A stretch of 64,000 nucleotides of DNA from positions 241,909 to 305,908 of the forward strand of contig JAJFVF010000012.1 of NCBI GenBank assembly GCA_021371935.1, written 5' to 3'. Position 1 is the stretch's first letter; each line of letters opens with the position of its first letter. Below are positions 1 to 9,898 of the stretch, piece by piece. The stretch is from a bacterium. Lineage in GTDB: Bacteria; Armatimonadota; UBA5829. The position numbers were made by a program, and so were the translations under genes. The notes below the pieces were generated by a model, which saw only the letters and a list, made by a program, of their open reading frames with translations, did no database searches and was not told the origin of the DNA.

Positions 1-3000
1 CCCATGTAGCCCCCGAGTCTCTGCTCAGTTCGATCATGACGTTGCCCGTGGGCACGTTGCAAGACTGCCAGTAAATATTCGTCGAAGCTCCTGTGAGTAC
101 GACCTCTCCCCCGTTTGGTGACAGAACGGTAATTAGACTGTCCACCAATTCGACAGCACCGGCGCTTTCACCCATCACACTCGTATACGAGTTCGAGCGG
201 ATTCTCACTTTCACGTTCTGCTCGTCAGTTCCGGCGACAGTCCACGAATAGCTGCCGTCGTTGGGTGCAGCAGACTCGATTGTTGTCGAGCTCTGGTCAT
301 CTTCATCCCAAAGTTGGATCGAGACATCACCGTCCACATTGCTCGATGTCCAGTTTATGCTCTTTGTCGTGCCGATACACCACTTCTCCCCGCCGACGGG
401 CGATGTGACATGAATCTCTCTTTTTGCAACGGTAAAATCAGCGGCGCTCATGGCGACAACTTCGGGGTATTCATACGATCTGATCCGAATCCGGCAATGC
501 GTCGAGTTGATATCCCCTATATGCCAGTTCCACATACATTGCGAGATCGAGAAGTTGCCGACAAGTGATTGCCAGGTGGCGCCGCTGTCGGTGCTCAGGT
601 CGATGCCGCACAACCCCGTTATGTTAGCGGCATTCCAATATATGGGTTCGGTATCTCCGGCGAACCAAACTTCACCACCGTTGGGCGTGTCCATAAATAT
701 CCATTTGCCGGTTATTCTGAACGAAGAGTCGTTATAGTCGGTCACACTCGGATTATCGACACTTGAGACGCGTATGAAGCAGGATGTCGCAGGCGGGCCG
801 GGAACTACGATAGTCGCCTGCCCGGAAGTCTCTCCGGTCGGAGCGCTGTCTATAAGGGTCGTCCAGGTGGCCCTGTTGTCATGACTTATCTCGATCTTGA
901 CCGGTCCCTCGAGATATGTGCCCGTCCACGCAACTGTCTGCGCGCTGCCGATCTCCAGTGTGCTTGATGACACAGGCTCGGTCAGGGTGATCGTCCTTTG
1001 CACTATTGAAATGGCACTGCGGACATCGAGTGCTTCCGGGAAATCGACCGACACTATCTTTAGGCGGCAGGCCGATGATGCCGGGCTTGTCACAGTCCAA
1101 TCGTAGCTTCCCGTATCAGCGATGTTCGTGGCGATATTCGTCCAGGTCGAACCGTTGTTGCGCGAAAGTTGAATGTTAACAAGCCCCGTAAGGTTTTCGG
1201 ATGTCCATGTAATGGTCTCCTGCTCACCTATACCCCATGTTTCGCCGGTTACCGGATATGTGAGGTGGATCGACGGTCCCTCGATGATAAAGCTGCTATC
1301 GCTGATATCGTAACAGGTCGGGTTGTTGATCGATGAAACCTTAATGAGACACGCAGTCGATGCAGGCGGCACAACGTCCCACGTGTAAGTGCCATCGTTG
1401 GGCGTGGAGTCTGCGATTGTCTCCCAAGTCGCACCTAGATCCCTGCTTAGCTCAAGTTTAATGTCACCGTCGACATTTGAGTAACTCCAGGTAATATCCT
1501 CAGTATCGCCGTGAATCAGGTCCTCTCCGCCGTTGGGATAAGTAAGGTCAAGCGACCTGCTTATGATTCTGAATGTGTCGTCACTGGTGTCAGCGCACGT
1601 ACCGTCGCCGGATACGACTCTGATCTTCGCGTAGTTTGATACTTTGCCCGAGACTATCCAATTGTAGACCCCGGTGTTCGGGACATTGTCCGCGATTGTC
1701 GTGTAGGTGAACCCGCCGTCCCGGCTTATCATTATATCGACCACACTGCCGATATCTCCATAGCTCTCCCACATGATCGGGGCGGTCTCTCCCAGCCCCA
1801 CAACTTCTCCGCCGTTGGGGCTGAGCACGTATATGTCCTTATGTGAGACTGCCAGTTGGTAAGATGTAGTTGTATCCCATTCAGCGGAACCGTATTTGTA
1901 TACGGCAAGTCCGTAGATTCCAAGGGTCGGAATTGTGACATTTATATACTTGTCCCCCGGCGCACTGTTTTGCACGAGCCCACCCGGCATAGTGTCGTAT
2001 TTACTGAATACTGTTCCCTGCGAGTCATACAGAGCCATGCAAAGCGCACAGTCTCCAATCAACTGATCCAGCTTGATCCCATAGTTGCCGGGCGAGAGGG
2101 ATATTTGGTAAAGGTCGATAATGTTGCTTGTGTTCATCGTGTAGGGACCGTTCCACTCCACCGCAGGCCGTAAGGATATTGTATCTGCGCTTTCGTGCTC
2201 GATCCGGTAGTCGGCTGTCCCCGCATTTTCATTTATAACACCGGCAGAATATGTTCCGCTGGGCATGCGTTTTCCATTCACCAAGACGATGTCGCAGAAC
2301 CCGGAGCCGGCATCCGAAGTTAAAAGAGCATTGGGGCCGAAACCGGTGGAACTACCCTGATAGTCTCCTGCTCCCCAAAGCTTGATGTTGTAGTCGCACA
2401 TGCTGTCCGGGCAGAGTATCGCCACAGCAGACCACGCCGTCTGGTCTACACCGAACGTAAACCCATCGCAGTTGTAATATCTAGGGCTAGGCGCATCTCC
2501 CCATGCATCCTTGACCGGCGGCGCATAGCGCGGCATTGAACTTGTTAAGGCAATCGGACTCCATACGAACTGACGGCACTCGATGTTGTCGAACGGCGAC
2601 TCCGTGGTCGATTCGTCGTTTTCCGGCACAGAGTTATCGGCATCGATCAGGATACCGTACGTATGACGCCCGCCATGAACCAAAACTGGCCCGACGTTGT
2701 TGACGCAGGAGAAAGATCCGGCTTCTAGGTCCGACACCTGCTGCCGCGCTTCTTCTTCTCCGTCTATCATCGCGACAACATCGAAAACAGGCGGGTTCAA
2801 CCCGGCGTTACAAGCCACTGAGTAGTTAAGATATGTGCCTGTCGAGTTGCCGGGAAGGGTCGATGTGAGCGCGCAGGAGGTTAGCGTGGCGCCGGATGAG
2901 TTTCTCGGGACGACCGGGCCGGTCCAACCGGCAGGGCTATAACTGGTCACATTGGTGAGCGCGGCGATGGAGTATTTTGCATACTGGCCGAACCACTCGT

Positions 3001-3958
3001 CATCCCATGTTATTCTAAACCATCCGCCGTCTCCCGCGCCGTATGTGTATGGTTGAAAGTCCGCGGTCTCGCCCCAGTTGGTGCCCCAGCTGTTTTTTGC
3101 AATCCAGCACCTCTGTGAATCGTCCCACCCGACGATAGCCACTGCATGGCCACCTTCTAATACTCCCCAAGTGTGTTCGTATACGCCACCGGAGTAGTAA
3201 TAGAAATCTGTGTAAACATCGAAACCGGTGGTCACCGGACCGTAGGTCATAATGGCGCTTTTGATCTGTTCGATTGTGGGGGTGTCGGTGTCGGCGACCC
3301 TCTGCCAGCCGAGAATCTTCGTAAGCTTGCTCTCCCAGTCGGGGCATCTATCCGAACACGGCTGATCGTCGTTGGCCGTGTAAGGAAAGCAGGAGTCAGG
3401 TGGCGCACCGTTGGCAACGAGGTAGTTGTAGACCGGAGTCGTGCTGCCGCCGCCACAGTCAAACCCTGCGCACGATACCAGAAACTGCTCGGAAAAGTCA
3501 GGACTTGCCTGCCAACCGGTGGATCCACTTTGGATTTTCATCGCCGCTTCGGAAACGGCACATGTGGCGAAGACATAGCAGCTTCCACAGCTGCCCTGAT
3601 CCTGTATATGTGTGGTCCAATCGTGCCCGTCCACGTTCCGCCAGTCCCAGAACGTTGGTAATGGCTCCGAACTGCTATACGATTGCAGAGAAAGGTCTTG
3701 TGCCGCGGGAGACTCGGTGGACAGATCTTCGTCCCGTATCCACCCGCACAGTTTGTGCGATGTACGCAGCGAGGGATCTGTCTGCCGGGCGATCCATTTT
3801 GCCCCCTTATGCGCAATTGCAGCCCTGACACGTTTGAGCTTGGCGTCAGCATTGTCTGACGGTTCGGCAAATACCCCTACCGGTAACACTAATATCAAGA
3901 GAATTGCGACAGCGCATATACATAATCCACTACACAGCCGATTAAAAAAAGGCAACAT
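1..3958 (-). CDS. Secreted papain-like (C1A) cysteine protease with tandem PNGGE beta repeats, C-terminus cut by window edge
   Basis: The frame is open from an ATG at 3958, with a GGGAGAG ribosome site just upstream, to the left edge (about 1319 codons, no stop). Residues 1-31 form a signal peptide. The protease domain follows: the catalytic Cys about 127 lies in a QGSCGSCYVF motif, His about 271 in GGHAVAIVGW, and Asn about 289 in KNSWGTNWGE, so the triad is complete. A non-catalytic beta region (about 330-700) is followed by a module of about 90-95 residues repeated at least seven times (nucleotides about 1840 to 1). Each copy begins like LTYPNGGE and contains an ITW, an LSRDxGxTW and a YxW stretch, as in Kre9/KNH-type Ig-like modules. 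It is probably an extracellular or surface protease whose repeats act as a stalk or binding region. It is divergent from the nuclease gene at 4167. Confidence 0.85.
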   Translation of the reverse strand, partial: MLPFFNRLCSGLCICAVAILLILVLPVGVFAEPSDNADAKLKRVRAAIAHKGAKWIARQTDPSLRTSHKLCGWIRDEDLSTESPAAQDLSLQSYSSSEPLPTFWDWRNVDGHDWTTHIQDQGSCGSCYVFATCAVSEAAMKIQSGSTGWQASPDFSEQFLVSCAGFDCGGGSTTPVYNYLVANGAPPDSCFPYTANDDQPCSDRCPDWESKLTKILGWQRVADTDTPTIEQIKSAIMTYGPVTTGFDVYTDFYYYSGGVYEHTWGVLEGGHAVAIVGWDDSQRCWIAKNSWGTNWGETADFQPYTYGAGDGGWFRITWDDEWFGQYAKYSIAALTNVTSYSPAGWTGPVVPRNSSGATLTSCALTSTLPGNSTGTYLNYSVACNAGLNPPVFDVVAMIDGEEEARQQVSDLEAGSFSCVNNVGPVLVHGGRHTYGILIDADNSVPENDESTTESPFDNIECRQFVWSPIALTSSMPRYAPPVKDAWGDAPSPRYYNCDGFTFGVDQTAWSAVAILCPDSMCDYNIKLWGAGDYQGSSTGFGPNALLTSDAGSGFCDIVLVNGKRMPSGTYSAGVINENAGTADYRIEHESADTISLRPAVEWNGPYTMNTSNIIDLYQISLSPGNYGIKLDQLIGDCALCMALYDSQGTVFSKYDTMPGGLVQNSAPGDKYINVTIPTLGIYGLAVYKYGSAEWDTTTSYQLAVSHKDIYVLSPNGGEVVGLGETAPIMWESYGDIGSVVDIMISRDGGFTYTTIADNVPNTGVYNWIVSGKVSNYAKIRVVSGDGTCADTSDDTFRIISRSLDLTYPNGGEDLIHGDTEDITWSYSNVDGDIKLELSRDLGATWETIADSTPNDGTYTWDVVPPASTACLIKVSSINNPTCYDISDSSFIIEGPSIHLTYPVTGETWGIGEQETITWTSENLTGLVNIQLSRNNGSTWTNIATNIADTGSYDWTVTSPASSACRLKIVSVDFPEALDVRSAISIVQRTITLTEPVSSSTLEIGSAQTVAWTGTYLEGPVKIEISHDNRATWTTLIDSAPTGETSGQATIVVPGPPATSCFIRVSSVDNPSVTDYNDSSFRITGKWIFMDTPNGGEVWFAGDTEPIYWNAANITGLCGIDLSTDSGATWQSLVGNFSISQCMWNWHIGDINSTHCRIRIRSYEYPEVVAMSAADFTVAKREIHVTSPVGGEKWCIGTTKSINWTSSNVDGDVSIQLWDEDDQSSTTIESAAPNDGSYSWTVAGTDEQNVKVRIRSNSYTSVMGESAGAVELVDSLITVLSPNGGEVVLTGASTNIYWQSCNVPTGNVMIELSRDSGATW

Positions 3959-4166
3959 AATGCTTCTCTCCCATATCAAGCTTATCAAAGGGATTATACC
4001 ATGTAATGCAGGACTGAAATATCTTCCGCAAAGTCGTGCTAAGACCTCACGGGAAGCCAGCTATTATTCCACGATTGATTTTCCATCCAAAACGGCTCAA
4101 GACCTCTTTCATAAACTACGCAACCGACTTTGCAGGAATGAAGATGAAAAAGACTAAGTATGAGGT

Positions 4167-5105
4167 ATGGAGAATTGGCAGCCCTCAACTCTATCCTGGT
4201 CGTTTTCCCGCAAGACTCACTTCGATTCTTGCCGCCGCCACTACTTCTTCCACAGGTTCTGGGGGCAGGACCCCAAGGCCCGCTGGCGGCTTTTCGAGAT
4301 GCGCAACCTGACCACTCTGACTATGCTTAGAGGACAGATCGTCCATAGCGTAATCGCAAGGATTCTGAAATCTATTCAAATCGACCAAAGAGTGGATGCG
4401 AGAATGGCGCGCGAAGCCGTGACATCGCTCATCCGTGAAAAATATGCCGAATCCGCAAAGCGTCTCTGGCACATCGATAATCGTCCACCGGGCAGAAAAG
4501 CATCCAGCATAACCAGCCTGCTCGAACACTATTACTCGTTTCCCAATATGAATGAAAGAGCGCGCGAGGCTCAACAGGTGGCATGGGCATGTGTGACCAA
4601 CCTCATTGAGTCCGATTTCTGGCGCGAAATAACAAGCGGTGACACGAAACAGTGGATAGAAATAGAAGAAGAGAGCTTTCCGTCGTTCGATATGGATGGT
4701 ATACAAATCTACTGCACGATCGACTTCGCTCATTCAGATGGCTCGCCCACAATCATAGACTGGAAGACCGGCAGCCAGAATCCTGCAGACCGCAAACAGC
4801 TTATCCTCTACAGCCTATATGCGCAGCGTAAATGGGACTGGGAACCACTCCAGACCAGGCTTATGGCCGTATATCTATATCCCGAACTCTGTATCGATTC
4901 GTTTTCGCCTACCGAAGACGAGATCGAGAGCACAAAAAAGGAGGTCAAAGAGAGTTTTGGCCGGATGGTTGCATTGGAACCCGTATTCGGTCCCGCGGAT
5001 ATCGAACAGTTTCCGATGAGCGGCGGGCCGTCGGACTGCGCTTGGTGCAGGTTCCAGGGAATATGCGCAAAGGCCAAAGCTCTGAAACAGGAAAATGCCA
5101 GCTAA
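4167..5105 (+). CDS. Stand-alone PD-(D/E)XK nuclease with predicted 4Fe-4S cluster (RecB/Cas4/AddB-like)
   Basis: This 312-aa protein has the RecB-family nuclease layout: His60 in an RGQIVH helix, Asp186, a DWK motif (Asp198, Lys200) and Gln211 in QLILYSLYA. One cysteine near the N-terminus (Cys22) and three near the C-terminus (Cys291, Cys294, Cys300) have the spacing of the 4Fe-4S staple of AddB and Cas4. It would cut or process DNA ends in the cytoplasm. The start is the first ATG after an in-frame stop at 4155; GAGGT lies directly before it, so the ribosome site is poor. No helicase or cas gene is adjacent, so it is not called cas4. Confidence 0.8.
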   Translation: MENWQPSTLSWSFSRKTHFDSCRRHYFFHRFWGQDPKARWRLFEMRNLTTLTMLRGQIVHSVIARILKSIQIDQRVDARMAREAVTSLIREKYAESAKRLWHIDNRPPGRKASSITSLLEHYYSFPNMNERAREAQQVAWACVTNLIESDFWREITSGDTKQWIEIEEESFPSFDMDGIQIYCTIDFAHSDGSPTIIDWKTGSQNPADRKQLILYSLYAQRKWDWEPLQTRLMAVYLYPELCIDSFSPTEDEIESTKKEVKESFGRMVALEPVFGPADIEQFPMSGGPSDCAWCRFQGICAKAKALKQENAS

Positions 5106-5165
5106 CCAGATCAAGAATTACTACCCGGGAATCACCCACTTTATGTCCTGCTTGCATTCATTAGG

Positions 5166-6314
5166 CTAACTCACAGCAAAAGCGAACATCACTGAGGGTG
5201 CATCAGGCTTGAAATCATTGTCACTGGAAATCAGAAGCAGGCGCCTTCCGTCGTCAAGATCGGGCCCTATTGCAATTCCTTCTATCTTCTCGGGAAATGC
5301 CTTGCCAGGAAGGCCGAATTTGGGATCGAGCAGGTCAATATAGAGCTTCTTCCTGACGGAAGAGATGCCATCAGGAATGCCTGTTGTGGGCATGGAGGCG
5401 ATGCGTGATATGTCGGTTGCTCTGGCCAAGCTGACTTCATATATCTTTTTGCACTTCGCGCGCTCTCCAGACTTGCCGTCACGCTCGATCACAAGAAAGC
5501 AATCATTACCGACCGCAGTGATTTCATTTACGCAATATGCCGGAGAATCGAGTGGATAAAGATATTCGTTGGTCTTTCCAGTATCCAAGTCGATACGCAA
5601 AATTCGGACATTCGTGCCGATGCGTTTGAAACTTTTATCCAACCCACCGTCCTGAACAAGAGGGCTTTGCATAATGCCTACGAGATATCTGAAGTCGGGA
5701 GTGATAGTTAGGCCTTCCATACCTTTGTTGGGCTGCCTGCCGACTTTGTTGAGTTTCAATTCTCGCTTTGGATCTGAGTCGGGATACTTTATATTAAACT
5801 TCTCAGGTAAACTTACCTCGCGCACAAATTTGCCCTGCAAATCAAACTCGTAAATACAAGGTCCATATTCGTCCGAGATAAAGACCGTATCATCTTTCGA
5901 GACACAAATTCCTTCAGGATCGAATCTGGGGTCGGCGTCCGTTTTGCCGATAAGGTTTCTGCCGTTTTTGTCAGTCAGCAGAAACGTCTTCACAAGGTTC
6001 AACTTGATATTCGGCTTGACGGTAATATCGAAAAACTGGAGCCTTGTTTTATATGAAGTCACACCATCGACAGGACCTCTGTCGGGCAATGCTATGTATG
6101 AATTGCCTTTGCCTGTCCAGGTGATTGCCGAGCCGAACCCGCCTAATCTGTTCGATGGTGTCCCGTCTTCCAAGAGAGTGGAATCCGTGGAAAGGTCGGA
6201 GGATGTTGCAGAGACCTCGACCTTTCCAAGATATTGAATATCCGCTTTTGCATACTGATGTGAAAAGCAGACAGCAAACAAAATAAAGAGCGAGACAGCT
6301 TTCAAATACTTCAT
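5166..6314 (-). CDS. Secreted esterase-like/phytase-like beta-propeller protein
   Basis: A 382-aa protein with a signal peptide (MKYLKAVSLFILFAVCFSHQ, ending near YAKA). The body carries features of the phytase-like esterase-type domain (PF13449 type): ALPDRGP, RFDPEGI, FISDEYGP, NKGMEGLT and EKIEGIA, which resemble metal- and phosphate-binding propeller blades. The ATG at 6314 directly follows the stop of the upstream prepilin gene (6316), with GGGG nine bases before it; an ATG at 6323 is an alternative. It probably acts on phosphoester or ester substrates outside the cytoplasmic membrane. It is the last gene of a minus-strand run of secreted-protein genes. The substrate is unknown. Confidence 0.75.
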   Translation of the reverse strand: MKYLKAVSLFILFAVCFSHQYAKADIQYLGKVEVSATSSDLSTDSTLLEDGTPSNRLGGFGSAITWTGKGNSYIALPDRGPVDGVTSYKTRLQFFDITVKPNIKLNLVKTFLLTDKNGRNLIGKTDADPRFDPEGICVSKDDTVFISDEYGPCIYEFDLQGKFVREVSLPEKFNIKYPDSDPKRELKLNKVGRQPNKGMEGLTITPDFRYLVGIMQSPLVQDGGLDKSFKRIGTNVRILRIDLDTGKTNEYLYPLDSPAYCVNEITAVGNDCFLVIERDGKSGERAKCKKIYEVSLARATDISRIASMPTTGIPDGISSVRKKLYIDLLDPKFGLPGKAFPEKIEGIAIGPDLDDGRRLLLISSDNDFKPDAPSVMFAFAVS

Positions 6315-6315
6315 C

Positions 6316-7134
6316 TTAATCATCCCCGGCTGTGGCGGTCCATGGTCCACAGTCTTTGCCAGTATCGCCGGCATTCTCGCACAGCCCACCGCTGGGTCCG
6401 CCTGGCGGGTAGCTCCAAATGGTGCTTGCGCTCTTTGGGTTCCCCGAGTAGACGGACTTCGCCCACTTTACATGTCCGTCTATATACATGATGTTGGAGC
6501 CACCGTTATGGGCATCATAGTTGAACTTGTCCCAGAGCTGATCGCCTGTCATCTCAGTATCTCTGCCCTCAAAGAGCATGAATGACTTCGATGGCCGTCC
6601 CCAGTCCGATATGTGCCAGGAGGCATGCGGGATGTGCTCGTTGATTGTGTAGCTGCACCACATCGCATAGCCGTTCTTTTCGCTGCCGCTACGGTCGATC
6701 ACTTTGCCGTAGGTGAGCCCCCACTTCTTGGCAAGGCCATAGTAGAGTGAGTATATCTGCCCTGTCTTTGTCAGAGGCTGATAGACCGGTTTGGCAGGGC
6801 AGCAGAAAATGTTTTTGGAGGCGCTGCCGCTCTGATAATCTGTCGGAGTCTGAGTGCCAAGGTATGGGCGGCACGTAAACATCCAATACCATTTCCCCCA
6901 ATCCTCAGCACTCACTATATAGGACCCGCATTTGCATTCACAGTGCGAAAAGGAATCGTTGTTGTCTTGAGCATACATAAGCAGCGCCATGGAAATCTGC
7001 CTCATATTGGAAGCACATGATGACCGCTGTGCAGTCTGTTTTGTAGATACAAAAACAGGAAATAGTATTGCTGCCAGGATTGCAATAACCGCAATCACGA
7101 CCAGCAGTTCTATTAGTGTAAATCCTTTTCGCAT
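6316..7134 (-). CDS. Type II/IV prepilin-like protein with H-X9-DG C-terminal motif
   Basis: The 272-aa protein starts [13 protein letters not shown], a canonical class III prepilin leader cleaved after Gly4 and methylated at Phe5, followed by one hydrophobic helix. The globular part holds several cysteines and ends in [16 protein letters not shown], the H-X9-DG motif of the large prepilin families of Planctomycetota and Armatimonadota. The ATG has GAGGAGG seven bases upstream. It lies 27 bases after the 7162-9174 gene and abuts the phytase-like gene, so the three are probably cotranscribed. It is likely a pseudopilin or surface filament subunit; the specific machine cannot be named. Confidence 0.85.
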   Translation of the reverse strand: MRKGFTLIELLVVIAVIAILAAILFPVFVSTKQTAQRSSCASNMRQISMALLMYAQDNNDSFSHCECKCGSYIVSAEDWGKWYWMFTCRPYLGTQTPTDYQSGSASKNIFCCPAKPVYQPLTKTGQIYSLYYGLAKKWGLTYGKVIDRSGSEKNGYAMWCSYTINEHIPHASWHISDWGRPSKSFMLFEGRDTEMTGDQLWDKFNYDAHNGGSNIMYIDGHVKWAKSVYSGNPKSASTIWSYPPGGPSGGLCENAGDTGKDCGPWTATAGDD

Positions 7135-7161
7135 AGTTACGCCTCCTCAGGTAAGCGGCAA

Positions 7162-9174
7162 TTAATCCACAACACTGACAACAGGCCTGCGAATTGCACG
7201 GCAGATCTGATCGGTATAGCTGCCGATGCGGTCGATCGAAGAAATGCCTTCAATTGTGACATAGTCGCCTACCTGGACCAGGCTCTGAGTGAAGTTCTTG
7301 GTTAGCGCTACTCGCAATCCCGTAACAGGAGAGGCCAGAGCAGGATCTTCATCGTCCAAACCCTCATACCTTGTCGGATAGGTCTGTTCGCCGATTGTCT
7401 TGTATATCAATAGCGTGCCGTCAACAAGGTGTGACCCGTCGTCGATGTAGATAAACTCCAAATTGTCGGGGTCGTCCTTCTCGTGCATGACGGCTGTGAC
7501 CGTCCCAGCCACCTTCACATATGTGCCGACGTTGTTGAGACCGACTCCATCGGGCACACCGCATTGACCTGAGTTATCGATGTCACTGTAAAACCAGTCT
7601 CTCCCGCCGACGTTCTTGTTAGTCATAAAAACAGGATTCAGAAATGTGGTATCAAACGTGCTTTGGCTGACCGAATCCGAGTATATATATTTCTCGGTGT
7701 CTCTGCTCGTGCGGGTAACGCCTGAAATGTTCACATGCCAGCCTTCGCTGATGCCGTGCTGCGGCGCGTATACCTTGATCCCGGAAAAGCCCTGCTCACC
7801 CTGGACCCAGAAATAATCGGGATGGATCCTTGTAACGATCCCGTCTTCGATGGCAACTTTACGCCATTCGGCACTCTGCTTAGTCTCAACAATGCTTGTC
7901 TGGTCATGCTGAGTCGGCGCATTTTCAGCCTTAACTCTTATCATGTCGAAACGGAGCTTATTGTAGTAAGGGTCTTCATCGTATGTTTGTCCGATTCCAC
8001 TTGCCGCATAATCCGAGCCGTAAGGGTCGAAAGCGGTCACAATTTTGAAAGCAAAATTTGGATTATTGTCGACTCCCACCGCACCAGTGAGGTCGACCGT
8101 ATTATTGTTGAACCACCATGCCGTGGAGATTGGATCGCTGATCTCATGCGAAAACAGAGGGTCTGCAGAAACCCAAACCACCGGACTGGCGTTTATATTG
8201 GTCGTATAGAGCAAGCGTATGTTCTTTGCAGACTGCATTTTGTGCTTGACATCGAAACTGACCTTGATGCCAGAGCAGTCTGCAGTCGAAACGCGATACT
8301 CGATTCCTGCTTGAAGATTGTCGACTCCCTGAGTGGGATAGCCTGATGTGTCGAGACCCTTGCCTTTCAAAGATGGATCGCTGCTGCTGGAGAAGTCCCA
8401 GGGCTCCTCGTCATGGAAAAAATCATCGGAATAGCCGTCACCATCCAGTACGACACCACCGATAAGATATGCCTGTGAAATTCCGTCGCCATAATCGGCA
8501 TTCAGATCACGCTGGTCGTTAAAATCCCACAGCGCAATTGTCTTATCCTCGGCAACCACGGGATCGTTATAGACCTTGATCAGGTCGAGACGCCATTTTC
8601 TCGAAGCAGCGTAGACGGAGCCGTCACATGGCATATATTGACCTGCACCGGGCTGCCAGGCAGCTACAATACGAAACTTAAAACTAGCGTTATCCGATAC
8701 ACCCGGCATGCTCGAAAGATCGACTTCGCGGTTCAAATACCATTGATCGCCGGAATCGATCCAGGTGGGACCATCAATCCAGGTGCTGCCATCGGTAGTG
8801 TATTGAAAGAGCACGGTATTTGGGCTGGTTTCGCCGTTCTTGATGTTGTGGCGGAGATCGAATTTGACACGAATATTGCTCTGCCCGGCGGTCGATACAT
8901 TAAACTGCATCCCAGCGGTCTTATTCGCCGCAGTCTGTGCAGGCCATGTGCTGACTTCAAGCGAGTAGTAGCCCGGGTCGTTCGGATCGACCTTGCCGGG
9001 ATCATTTTCAAATCCATACTGCGTCCCGCCGATAAAAGACATAGTGCCGGAGCCGGTGTCGACCGTAGTGTTGCCGTCGTTGAAGTCCCAAAGGGCCAGT
9101 GTATCGGCTTGCCCCAAGGTTGGAATCATCAACGAGGCCAGTATAATGCCAAAAGCAACAATGCGATTTATCAT
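7162..9174 (-). CDS. Secreted two-module surface protein with C-terminal OB-fold-like domain
   Basis: This 670-aa protein begins MINRIVAFGIILASLMIP, a signal peptide ending near GQA; the ATG has GGAGGA six bases upstream. Two related beta modules follow, each opening with ALWDFND and containing a stretch like I(R/K)V(K/S)FDxxHxxxxxxxxxLxYTT and a closing WRLD/KLRFDxIxV, as in jelly-roll discoidin/LamG-type domains. The last 200 residues (from about RKVAIEDGIVTRI) read as an OB-fold with FWVQGEQGFSGIKVYAP and NISGVTR strands. No catalytic motif is visible. It probably binds carbohydrate or another extracellular ligand. It is first in the operon with the prepilin and phytase-like genes. Confidence 0.6.
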   Translation of the reverse strand: MINRIVAFGIILASLMIPTLGQADTLALWDFNDGNTTVDTGSGTMSFIGGTQYGFENDPGKVDPNDPGYYSLEVSTWPAQTAANKTAGMQFNVSTAGQSNIRVKFDLRHNIKNGETSPNTVLFQYTTDGSTWIDGPTWIDSGDQWYLNREVDLSSMPGVSDNASFKFRIVAAWQPGAGQYMPCDGSVYAASRKWRLDLIKVYNDPVVAEDKTIALWDFNDQRDLNADYGDGISQAYLIGGVVLDGDGYSDDFFHDEEPWDFSSSSDPSLKGKGLDTSGYPTQGVDNLQAGIEYRVSTADCSGIKVSFDVKHKMQSAKNIRLLYTTNINASPVVWVSADPLFSHEISDPISTAWWFNNNTVDLTGAVGVDNNPNFAFKIVTAFDPYGSDYAASGIGQTYDEDPYYNKLRFDMIRVKAENAPTQHDQTSIVETKQSAEWRKVAIEDGIVTRIHPDYFWVQGEQGFSGIKVYAPQHGISEGWHVNISGVTRTSRDTEKYIYSDSVSQSTFDTTFLNPVFMTNKNVGGRDWFYSDIDNSGQCGVPDGVGLNNVGTYVKVAGTVTAVMHEKDDPDNLEFIYIDDGSHLVDGTLLIYKTIGEQTYPTRYEGLDDEDPALASPVTGLRVALTKNFTQSLVQVGDYVTIEGISSIDRIGSYTDQICRAIRRPVVSVVD

Positions 9175-9194
9175 GTTTATCCTCCAATAAAAAG

Positions 9195-9226
9195 TAGCCG
9201 CACGCAAAGGAGAAAACGTGCGGCTA
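9195..9226 (-). terminator. Rho-independent terminator after the PEP-CTERM gene
   Basis: TAGCCGCACG and CGTGCGGCTA form a perfect 10-bp stem around a 12-base loop. On the minus strand it is followed by CTTTTTATT. It lies 16 bases past the stop of the lamin-tail gene and just before the ribosome site of the next minus-strand gene, so it probably separates or attenuates the two. Confidence 0.85.
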
Positions 9227-9241
9227 AATAGCACCGGAATA

Positions 9242-9898
9242 TTATTTTCTGCGTCTGGAAGTAAATCCACATATTCCGGTTAGACCGGTCAGAATTGCAA
9301 GCAGACTTGCGGGCTCTGGGACTGGAGCGCCATAGTAAGTGCCTGGGTTACCCAGATCACTCGCTGTGCTCGCCCAGGAGCCGTAGGCATCGCCCACGCT
9401 TGCAAGAGTCCATGACAAACTTGCACTTGTCAGGCCGAGGTCGCTTGACGGCATGGTGCAGCTCTTGCACTGTGTTCTGGGTCCTTTACCGGGCTGATCA
9501 TCGTAAGTCAGTGAGTCGACCAGGCTGCCCGATGCATCGTAGATATTGATTGCATCGGAGCGTCCGAGGTTCGAGTTGGAATTGGGCCCATAAACTTTGA
9601 CAGAAGCTGCAAGCCCCCACTGCGTTCTGAATGTGCTCGCATCGATGTCGGTGAGGATCACTGACTCGCCCGCATTGACAACTCCGAAAATGCTGCCGAA
9701 CATCAAGTCGAATGGGGCTGCGTCAGAATCACTGTATGACCAGTCGGTCATGTCGATGGCTGATGTGCTCATGTTGGTGAACTCGACGAACTCACAGCCG
9801 TTTCCAGAATACATCCACTCCGTAATCTGAATTCCCTGGGCGTTTGCTGAAGCTGCAAATCCAAGCAAAACCATAATTACTGCAAATGCTCTTTTCAT
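9242..9898 (-). CDS. Lamin-tail-domain protein with PEP-CTERM sorting signal
   Basis: This 218-aa exported protein has a signal peptide (MKRAFAVIMVLLGFAASANA), a lamin-tail beta domain (ITEWMYSGNGCEFVEFTN, NAGESVILTD, SLVDSLTYDD) and a PEP-CTERM tail: VPEPASLL, a hydrophobic helix, then SRRRK. Such tails are recognised by an exosortase (EpsH/XrtA type) that processes and anchors proteins outside the inner membrane; none is encoded here. The ATG has AGGAGG six bases upstream. A perfect 10-bp terminator follows, so the gene may be its own unit. Confidence 0.88.
   Translation of the reverse strand: MKRAFAVIMVLLGFAASANAQGIQITEWMYSGNGCEFVEFTNMSTSAIDMTDWSYSDSDAAPFDLMFGSIFGVVNAGESVILTDIDASTFRTQWGLAASVKVYGPNSNSNLGRSDAINIYDASGSLVDSLTYDDQPGKGPRTQCKSCTMPSSDLGLTSASLSWTLASVGDAYGSWASTASDLGNPGTYYGAPVPEPASLLAILTGLTGICGFTSRRRK

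Noticed and set aside
3015-3870. Several 90-180-aa ORFs in the first 4 kb
   Set aside because: They are alternative frames of the long C1A protease gene, which keeps catalytic motifs and an unbroken frame to the edge.
4167-5105. cas4 and a CRISPR locus
   Set aside because: No repeat array or other cas gene in the window.
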